NCBI GenBank assembly: GCA_951812925.1 | Contig: OX638371.1 | Span: forward strand, 45,172,101-45,236,100 | DNA: 64,000 nt | DNA from: Calliopum simillimum | Taxonomy: Eukaryota; Arthropoda; Insecta; Diptera; Lauxaniidae | Direction of reading: 5' to 3' | In this document: positions 56,624 through 64,000 of the stretch, in pieces | Layout: the number at the start of each line of letters is the position of its first letter | Numbering within the stretch: the first letter of the stretch is position 1 | The notes under the pieces: generated by a model | Seen by the model: the letters and a program-made list of their open reading frames with translations, nothing else | What the model was told of the DNA's origin: nothing | Database searches by the model: none | Made by a program: the position numbers and the translations under genes

Positions 56624-57557
56624 AAACACATTGACTGCCAGACCAATTTTTGTACTGTTTCCCAGGGTGCCAAAAATTTTTTTTTATTTCCATGTTTTAT
56701 ATGAAATAACAGTCATTATTAGGTGTTTAGTTGCGTTTGGAAGTCCTAGAAAAGATTTAGTCCTGGCTACTGAATATCATAGCCACGGCACCCTATGTAA
56801 AGATAGACGTCTATCTGTTTGCCAAGTGCCATGGCTATTATTTTCAATAGCCAGAAAGAAAAAAGAAGTGTTATAAAGTTAACAGTACTGTATATAAATA
56901 TATATGGGACGTTTCACGTCAACCGGCCACCTCCGTCGCGAGAATTTGTGGGGACGGAAAATAAAGTTTTGGATCCCAAAATTTTCGTTTTTTTAAAAGC
57001 TTCGAAAGCTTAGTGGCGCTTTTAAAAATTTCAATATGGCGACGTAAAACGCGCCGAAAAGGGGCGTAAAATAATTTTTTTTTTCAATATTTCGACGTAA
57101 GTTTCATCACCCGGGGGTTTTGGGGGTCGCTGATCATGAATCTGAATCCGGAATTTGAGAATTCTTAAATCCAAGATGGTGAATGCACACATTGTGGGAA
57201 AATCCTTATTTTGACCATGTCGAAAAAATAAAACTAGAGTTGTTCAAATTCGTCCAAACTTTCACATATAGCTTAGAAATATTAAGGTATGCATTGTTTG
57301 AGAACCCTAGCGTTATTTTTTCGACTTCTAGCTATTAGAATTTTCTCACACTGAAATAGTTTTTATTATTTCTCAAAATAAATGTCTATAAAATCCTCAA
57401 ACCAAGTTCACTTAGCACTAAGAGTGGTACTAGTCTTTCCATTTTGTATTGAATTTTGTTTCTAGAGGCTATGCATTTTTCATGGCGAGGTAAAATAACA
57501 AAAAACTACTGGCTATGGAAATCTATTGAATTCAATAGCCATGGCAGTCAATGTGTT
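56624..57557. mobile_element. piggyBac-like MITE nested in the hAT element
   Basis: CACATTGACTGCCA (56627) and its inverse TGGCAGTCAATGTG (57544) form the ends, with TTAA directly outside the right end and TTAAAAAA outside the left. Internal sub-terminal inverted words, ATGGCTATTATTTTCAATAGCC and GAATTCAATAGCCATGGC, also occur. TTAA plus CAC-T-TGACTGCC resembles piggyBac-type ends. Left boundary uncertain by a few bases; no transposase. Confidence 0.5.
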
Positions 57558-57942
57558 AAAAAGGCGAAATTTAACGGTTTTTCAAAGAAAAAAGTCATCG
57601 TGCTTTAAATGAAATGAAGATTTTTTAATTTACAAGATTACAATCGAAAGAGCTCTCAAAAACCTTCAAACCCGAGTAAAAAAAAAACAATTTTTAAATT
57701 ACGGCTGTACAAAGGCTGTACAAGGGCCAAATTTCATTACTTTTTTTGGGCTGTACAAGGGCCAAACATGTGTTTTTTGCAGGACATTTGGGCCGTACAC
57801 GATGCTTCATATGGCTGAACATGGGCTGTACGTGGGCTGTACAATTGAATTTTACTATTGAATTGGGCTGTACATCGGCCGTACAATTTATTTTCTATTG
57901 AAATTTATTTTATATGATTTTGGGCGAAGAGAAAAATTCAAG

Positions 57943-58020
57943 TGTGGCTGACATCGTTAAGCTGTGCGACTCAGAACATTGATAGCCTGGGTTCGAAACC
58001 CAAGGATGGCGGAAAAATTT
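57943..58020 (+). ncRNA. tRNA-like Pol III promoter unit, plus strand
   Basis: An A-box-like TGGCTGACATCGTTAA at 57945 is followed 45 bp on by a perfect B-box GGTTCGAAACC at 57990-58000, within a T-arm-like hairpin TGGGTTCGAAACCCA. A T-run at 58018-58028 could terminate transcription. It does not fold as a full tRNA (the anticodon arm is poor), so it is tRNA-derived at best, as in a SINE head. Confidence 0.5.
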
Positions 58021-58084
58021 TTTTTTTTATTTTTTATTTCTTTTTTTCTGCCGTACAAAATTGGCCTGTTGTTTGTTCTTACCT

Positions 58085-58148
58085 TTCAGGATTTGAACCT
58101 GGGAATCCCAAGTGTTCTGCGATACGCACGTTAACGAGTTCAGCCAAA
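58085..58148 (-). ncRNA. tRNA-like Pol III promoter unit, minus strand
   Basis: Read on the minus strand: A-box-like TGGCTGAACTCGTTAACG, GCAGAACAC, then a B-box GGTTCAAATCC (58089-58099). It aligns with the plus-strand unit, including CGTTAA and CAGAACA. The two units face each other across a 60-bp T-rich centre. Confidence 0.5.
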
Positions 58149-59146
58149 GCCATCATTATTGAGTAGCTGGCTAAAAATTTATTATATCATATTATTCTGT
58201 CATTAAATTTTATATGATAAAAAAAAAATGAAAAAAAAAAATTGTATTTTGACGTCAATAGAAAAAATAAATTGTACAGCCCATGTTCAGCCCAATTCAA
58301 TACTAAAATTCAATTGTACAGCCCATGTACGGCCCATGTACAGCCAACGTACAGCCCATGTACAGCCCATTTCAAAAATACAAAATAAATTGTACGGCCG
58401 ATGTACAGCCCATGTTCAGCCCAATTCAATAGTAAAAATTCAATTGTACAGCCCATGTACAGCCCACGTACAGCCCACGTAACAGCCCATGTACAGCCCA
58501 TCTCAAAAATAAAAAATAAATTGTACGGCCGATGTACAGCCCATGTTCAGCCCAATTCAATAGTAAAATTCAATTGTACAGCCCATGTACGGCCCACGTA
58601 CAGCCCATGTACAGCCCATGTTCAGCCCATTTGTTTTCTATACAAAATTTTTTTTTGTGCATTTGTACAGCCCTTGTACGGCCGCATGTACAGCCTTTTG
58701 GGCTTTTTTAGTTTTGTACAGCCCTTGTTCAGCCGTGTGTACAGCCATTTGGGCTTTTTTAATTTTGTACAGACCACGTACGGCCTTAAAAAAGCAAAAA
58801 AGCCCACGTTCAGCCCATGTTCAGCCCTTTATCATTTTTACTCGGGAAACAAGACGTAGTAAGACTTTTTTGGACCAGCAGACTCGATTATATAACGTTT
58901 GAAACGTAGTGATGAAGCCCCGTGAAAGGCAAAACGCTTTTTTACTCAGGAGCGAGGCATCTTACGAAAAAAGTGTACATGGCGTAAAATGCTTAAATCG
59001 TTCAAAGAATTCGTGTAAATTTTTTTGGAATTTTTTTTTTTTTAGAAAAAATTTTTAACGTCATTTTTAATAAATTTATCATGATGTAGAACGTGATGTC
59101 AATGTATCAGCAAGAAATTCGAAAAATTTTTTTTTGAACAGCCCTA

Positions 59147-59835
59147 ATGTGCAATTTAGTCGGATTATCTCAAAAAACGTTTTAAGTATAGCGTTTTGAA
59201 ACCTTGCTTATATCGGAGGTGCCACGAGTTCACAAAGTTTTTCTTCAGAGTTTGCGTTTATACTTCTAAGTGGGTAAGTGAAATTTAGTTGAGTTGTATT
59301 AAAAACCGTTTTCAGTATCGCATTTTTAAACTTTTGCTTATATGAGAGGTGCCACGCTCTGTCCGAGTTCACCCAGTATTTGCTCAGAGCTTTCATTTAT
59401 AGTTCTTAGTGTTTGAGTGAAACTTTTGCTTATATATGTGGTGCCACGCCCTCTTGTTCAAATTCGCTTCTAGTATTTATGTGTATTGTGCTTGCATTTT
59501 CGTGAAAAAGCTCATACAGTTGCATTTTGAATATACTTTTTGTATGGGCGGTAGCCGTGTCCGTTGACCGATTTCGCTCACTTTTAATCCTTCGAGCTAA
59601 CTTTTACGGCAAATATACTGTACCAACTTTCATTGAATTATCTTGCGTAGTTTTTCCGTAAAAAATATTTCCACAGACGGACAGCCAACCAGCCAGACTG
59701 ACGGACATGGCTATATCGACTCAGGAGGTAACGCTGATCAAGAATATATATACTTTTCTATACCTGCCACGCCTCCTTCTCTGCGTTACAAACGGAAGGA
59801 CAAAGTGAATATACCCTGGGTGTTGGGTATAAAAA
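59147..59835 (+). repeat. GACGGACATGGC dispersed repeat, right part of a split copy
   Basis: After the duplicated ATGTGCAA it continues through three GGTGCCACG cycles to GACGGACATGGCTATATCGA, GATCAAGAATATATATACTT and the terminal TTGGGTATAAAA. Confidence 0.85.
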
Positions 59836-60271
59836 CATTCTAATAATTTTCTTAAAGTGCATAATTTTTACTAACTATTCCGCTGTTTATTCGTAAGATT
59901 CAATGGATTTTCATTACTTTTATTTTTATCTATGAATATATTAATACGTGAACGATTTTTTTCCCTCCTTTTATCAGCTAACTTTTTAACCGATTTTCGA
60001 TCCTTTTTTATATGACAGGTACTGTGATATGGAATGAACAAAACAAAAAATTATCCTCATAAGTTGTCATTAAACTATTTATTTAAAAATTAAATTTAGT
60101 TTTTTACACTTGAATAAACTTTTTTTTTAAGTTAACTTTTTTTAAAATTCTACAAAACTTTTGGTGTTGCTACTCAGTTTTTAATGAAATACAAAGGAAA
60201 ATGTTGATCAAATTGTTGATTTCAAATTGAACATTACTGTGTCACGAAGAAACTTTTTTTTTATTTACTTA
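59836..60271. other. Intergenic stretch without recognised features
   Basis: AT-rich DNA downstream of the Robo-like gene. I see no gene or repeat boundary in it. Confidence 0.5.
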
Positions 60272-61210
60272 TGACGTTTTCCATTGGGAAATCTAGATTT
60301 TGCTCCCAGATCAAAAGTTTTTCTTGCTGAATGGAACACGAAAACAGAGCAAGTTTTATGTTTTTGCTGGGGCGGACGACGGTTACAAATGTTTTGACAT
60401 TTGTGGTAACAAGCAAGGTTGAAGTGGTGTATTGCTTCGTCAAATTATTTGACGTTCGAATTTTTAAAAACAAACGCAAAGAGGAAACGATTTCTTTACA
60501 ATTTTTAGCTATGCTTTATTGTATGCTTCCTTTTTAATCAGAACAATCATAATCAAAAACATAAAATATGCAAACCCCTCTGTACCTCAATATCTTGAAC
60601 GTAGTTTATATTTCTGTGGCAGGAAGGAAAAACTGGTTAAGTCGATTTTTGATTAGAAAGCAAAGCAGTTTAAATTTTGTTTTTTATGTATAGAATTTAT
60701 GTTGCTTTGCTTTTTTATCGAATATCGACTTAAGCAGTTTTTCCTTCCTGCCACAGATTTATTGCCTAACATACGATTTCGCGAAGCACTAACATTTGCC
60801 TCCAATAGTTCTCCTCCATAAGTTGTCTTCTAACCGAGTTCTTGTTGAGCGTCATACGCAGCCTTCTCCGAACTTCCCAGGATATACCGTGTCATCTGCA
60901 TAGTTTGAATTAAAGCCAATAATCCGTTTTTTTTTTTTTTTTTATTTCAACAAATTCAAATTTGTTTACTTTTCAATAAATTAAAAATATTTTCTAATTG
61001 TCAAATGATACTGCCACTTTGGCACTTGCTCTACATGCTTGTAATAGTGTAAGTGCGAGCAAATGAAATCTGAGAAAAAATCTAGATTTGAAAAAAATTG
61101 ATCTGAGATCAAAAAATTTTGCTCTAGATATCCCAATGGAACGCAAATTGTAATAGATTTTGATCTAGATCAAAAAAAGATTGCTCTTTTTTGCCCAATG
61201 GAAAACGACA
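60272..61210. mobile_element. Probable TIR element, 939 bp, TTA duplication
   Basis: TGACGTTTTCCATTGGG at 60272 and, inverted, TGTCGTTTTCCATTGGG at 61210, flanked on both sides by TTA. Inside are repeated GATCTAGATCAAAA-like words and a hairpin at about 60615-60756 (TGTGGCAGGAAGGAAAAACT and inverse). A TTA duplication would suit PIF/Harbinger. Non-coding. Confidence 0.55.
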
Positions 61211-61340
61211 TTAAATATAAAAGAAAAAATTTTTTTTTTGCGTTTAATCTGTATTGTGAACTAAAACACAGTTTTTGTTAATTTTTGATACTTTAAATAA
61301 AAAAAAAATAAAAAAAAAGTTTATGCAAAGTAAATATAAA

Positions 61341-62126
61341 AACTAGTAAAGGTGTAACTTTTGGCCTGGCCAAAAAATAAATACCCTACACTGCAATATT
61401 TTGAAAAATTTGCTTATATGGGAGGTGCCACGCCCTCTTGTCCGAGTTCACCCAGTTTTTGCTCAGAGCTTGCATTTATAGTTCTTAGTGTCTGAGGGAA
61501 ATTTGGTTGAATTATCTCTAAAAACGTTTTCAGTACAGAGTTTTGAAACTTTTGCTTATATAGGAGGTGCCACGCCCTCTTGTCCGAGTTCGTCTAGTTT
61601 TAGTTTAGAGCGTGCATTTATAGTTTTCAGTATTTGAGTGAAATTTAGTTGGATTATCTCAAAAAACGCTTTTAGTATAGCGTTTTAAAGCTTTTTCTCA
61701 GAGCTTGCACTTTTGATTCGTAGTATTTGTGTGCATTTTGGTGGCATTGTCGTAAAAACTACTCCTAAAGTTGCATTTTGAATATACTTTTTGTATGGGC
61801 GGTAGGCGTGTCCGCTAACCGATTTTGCTCATTTTCTATCCCCCGAGCTATCTTTGACGGCGGAGGTAGTGTTGCGAATTTCATTGAATTATGTTGCTTA
61901 GTTTTCCCAAAAAATGTATTTCCACACACAGCCGTTACCCAGCCAGCCAGCCAGCCACCCAGCCAGCCAGCCCGCCACCCAGCCAGCCAGACAGACGGAC
62001 ATGGCTATATCGACTCAGGAGATGACGCTGATCATGAATATATATACTTTTCAATATCTGCCACGCCTCCTTCTCTGCGTTACAAACGGAAGGACAAAGT
62101 GAATATACCCTGGGTGTAGGGTATAA
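61341..62126 (+). repeat. GACGGACATGGC dispersed repeat, complete copy
   Basis: Complete from AACTAGTAAAGGTG to GTAGGGTATAAC. It includes an expanded CAGCCAGCCACC run at 61930-61990 just before AGACAGACGGACATGG. The CAGC run length differs between copies, so it is an unstable microsatellite inside the repeat. Confidence 0.85.
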
Positions 62127-62460
62127 CTAGTAAGGATGTTACCTTTGGCCTGACCAAAAAATAAACACCCTACACTGCAGTATTTTGAAAATTTTGCTTA
62201 CATGGAAGTTGCCACGCCCTCTTGTCCAAGTTCACACAGTTTTTGCTCAGAGCTTGCATTTATAATTTTTAGTTTTGAAGTAAAACTTGGTTCGATTTTT
62301 TCAAAAAACGCTTTCAGCATAGCGTCTTGAAGCTTTTGCTTATATGGCAGTTGTCACGCCCTTTTGCCCGAATTTTTTCTCAGAGCTTGAGCTTGCAATT
62401 CGAAGTATTTATTTGTGTTTTGGTTGCATTGTCGTGAAAAATACTCCTATTATGAATATT
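62126..62460 (+). repeat. GACGGACATGGC dispersed repeat, 5' fragment in tandem
   Basis: A second copy starts immediately where the previous one ends (ACTAGTAAGGATGTTACC, TTTGGCCTGACCAAA) and is lost near 62460 after GTCGTGAAAAATACTCCT, before the ATGGCTATATCGA core. Confidence 0.75.
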
Positions 62461-64000
62461 AGAGCGCCCATATGTGCAAAATTCTGATTTTGCTGGCTCC
62501 CCGTCCATTTCCTGAAATTAGAGGTCAAAAAAATAAGATCTCAAAAAAAAATTTGGAATCGGTAGTTGAAAAAACCCAGCCGGTTATCGATCAAAGGTCG
62601 AAAAATTGACTATAAAAAGGCAAGTCGCTTTGACTGCCCGTTACTTCAAAACTGTTAATTTTTTCATAATATTTTCAAAGCAATTTTTGTAGAGCATGAC
62701 TAAGTCAACATTATCTTCTCAAAAATTTTTGGTCCAAAAATTAAATTTGTTGTTGTTTCGGTACAAAAACTTCAATTTTTTAAGAAAATTTTCATGACTT
62801 TTTTTCTATAAATTGGTTTTTTGTAATTTTTAAAGGGTGGAATATTTGTTCTGGAATTCCTTTATTATAGGGAATTAAATATTGATTAATTTAAAAGAAA
62901 AATTACTAAAAAATATTAGTTTTTAAGAAATAGAGCATGTTTCAAAGTTAAGAAAAAATTTATTTTTTTATCTTTTTCTTCTTAGTTTTTTATTTGATAA
63001 GAAACCTTTTTAGTAGTCATATTTCCTAAACTAATTTGGGATTGCTGAACACGAAAATAGCATTTATTTTCGTTTTAGTGCGTTTTTGGGCTGTTCCAGC
63101 AGAGATAATCGAAAATTTCGAATTTCGTGCAGTTCAGGAAAAAATTTCAATCAAGTTGTCGCGAACTGCACAAAGATGCGAAATTGCACGTGAGCATTAA
63201 CTGAATAAGAAAAAAAGTTTTCAAAATCGGTTCGTGGCATGGTTTTAAAAATGAGGCCGAAAAACGGTATTTAAAAAAAAACGACTGCAAATCAAAACCA
63301 AAATAGTAATTTTAGATGTAGTTATTAATGCTGAATTCGAAATTGGACGCAAAATTGCTGTATCACTTATGGTTTGTGAGATATCTCACCCCCAATGTTC
63401 AAAAAACACGATTTTTGAGGTTGTGTAGAACACGCACAAAATCGTTTTGGTCTATTTTATTAAATGCGTCATTTAGTACTGTTTTTTCTTCAAAATGAGT
63501 TACGGAAAAGTCTTGTATGATTTTTCTTTAAAGAGTTGTGACCATTTTAAAATAACATTATAAAAGATATAGTTATATGGCAATTGCTATACAAATATCC
63601 ATAAGGGAGGGGGGGGGGGGGGCTAGTGTGGACTGGTATTTGCACTCTGCATAACCAAAAAAAAATTCATTTGTTGACAGTTCAGCTTTCCATGATAACG
63701 TAACCAAACGTGTTTTACGCAGCAAAAAGTAATTTTTTTGTTGTTTCGTAATTTCAGTGATACTTTTAAACTAATTATTCTTCTGCTGTAGTGTAAATAG
63801 ATAATACAACTTAAAATAGTGCTTATTTAAACCATTGAAATTATTTTTGAAGAACTTTACCGTAAGATTAAAAAAAAAATATTTTTGTTTAAAAAGACAT
63901 GAAGGGGCTAGTGTGGACAACTGAAATGGGGCTAGTGTGGACATGCCCGCAGCAGCTGAAATAACTCCAGAAATCGAAAGACCATTTCTAAAAGCCATTC
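62461..64000. other. Non-coding stretch with a GGGGCTAGTGTGGAC word
   Basis: AT-rich DNA with no gene I can support. GGGGCTAGTGTGGAC occurs at about 63620, 63904 and 63928, the first after a G-run. The interval may be the edge of an element that continues beyond the window. Confidence 0.45.

Larger units (their letters stand above)
57671..58846. mobile_element. Fold-back element of GTACAGCCC arrays around two convergent tRNA-like units
   Basis: The ends CCCGAGTAAAAA and TTTTTACTCGGG are flanked by AAA on both sides. The left arm (57700-57895) is rich in GGGCTGTAC and the right arm (58270-58825) in its inverse GTACAGCCC, with variants CGTACGGCCC and GTTCAGCCC, spaced roughly 10-20 bp and interleaved with TTCAATAGTAAAATTCAATT. 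The repeat happens to translate as a CTAHVQP-like peptide in one frame, which I regard as accidental. The centre holds two tRNA-like sequences (next entries). Confidence 0.75.
56331..59146. mobile_element. hAT-type non-autonomous element, 2.8 kb, with nested insertions
   Basis: The termini CAGGGCTGTT and TAGGGCTGTT (inverted) are followed by about 60 bp of further match (CGAATTTCTTGCTGATAC, CATCACGTTCTACATCATGA). The 8-bp duplication ATGTGCAA lies at 56323-56330 and 59147-59154. An 8-bp duplication with YAGGG ends is the hAT signature. No transposase is present; two other elements occupy most of the interior. Confidence 0.85.

Noticed and set aside
57943..58020. A true tRNA gene
   Set aside because: A and B boxes are present but no consistent acceptor and anticodon stems can be drawn; annotated as tRNA-like only.
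58228..58859. Open frames giving a repeated CTAHVQP-like peptide
   Set aside because: The peptide is a direct translation of the GTACAGCCC array and exists on both strands; it is not evidence of a repeat protein.

Overview
The window is AT-rich nuclear DNA from an insect, most likely a higher (cyclorrhaphan) fly. It has one recognisable host gene with ordinary GT-AG introns, mariner elements including one of the DD41D type, a Ty3/gypsy element with a tRNA-Ser-type primer site, a Penelope-like element, and a dispersed repeat carrying GACGGACATGGC followed by GATCAAGAATATATATAC, a motif pair I associate with drosophilid and tephritid introns. The species is not determinable by eye.

Host gene: five exons on the plus strand between 15654 and 55885 encode the C-terminal part of a Roundabout (Robo) family axon-guidance receptor: Ig domains, two fibronectin III domains, a transmembrane helix and a cytoplasmic tail with a PYATVTL motif. 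The 5' exons are not in the window. Everything else is intronic or flanking DNA crowded with nested mobile elements. The intron between exons 3 and 4 of the visible set is 32 kb and nearly all transposon.

Layout. 1-631: short diverged tandem repeat. 632-14322: a giant inverted-repeat element with Maverick/Polinton hallmarks (6-bp target duplication AAAGGG, termini starting AG, protein-primed family B DNA polymerase). Each 6.7-kb arm carries its own polymerase gene in mirror orientation, and the arms meet at a 200-N gap whose two edges are the same short palindrome. This is the most unusual object in the window. 14329-21732: introns with small repeats, two decayed fold-backs and an 1,100-bp fold-back element. 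22389-23675: mariner with one nonsense codon. 24749-37930: Ty3/gypsy element with two near-identical 393-bp LTRs but multiply broken gag and pol, and a 1.07-kb fold-back inserted in the reverse transcriptase active site. 38004-44835: copies of the GACGGACATGGC repeat, one split by a 3.9-kb TIR element that itself contains two mariner-type elements and a small hairpin. 45660-53650: a Penelope-like element on the minus strand split by two TIR elements, one of which carries a DD41D mariner. 54320-55885: last two Robo exons. 56169-62460: more copies of the dispersed repeat. One is split by a 2.8-kb hAT-type element (8-bp duplication ATGTGCAA), which contains a piggyBac-like MITE and a fold-back made of GTACAGCCC arrays around two convergent tRNA-like Pol III promoters. 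62460-64000: no gene seen.

The insertions can be ordered because several empty sites can be inferred from the interrupted host element. The genes do not form an operon or pathway: one receptor gene is the host and the rest are self-propagating elements, almost all disabled. A recurring theme is inverted duplication: Maverick-like arms, several fold-backs, and a mariner derivative whose two ends are both copies of its own 5' end.
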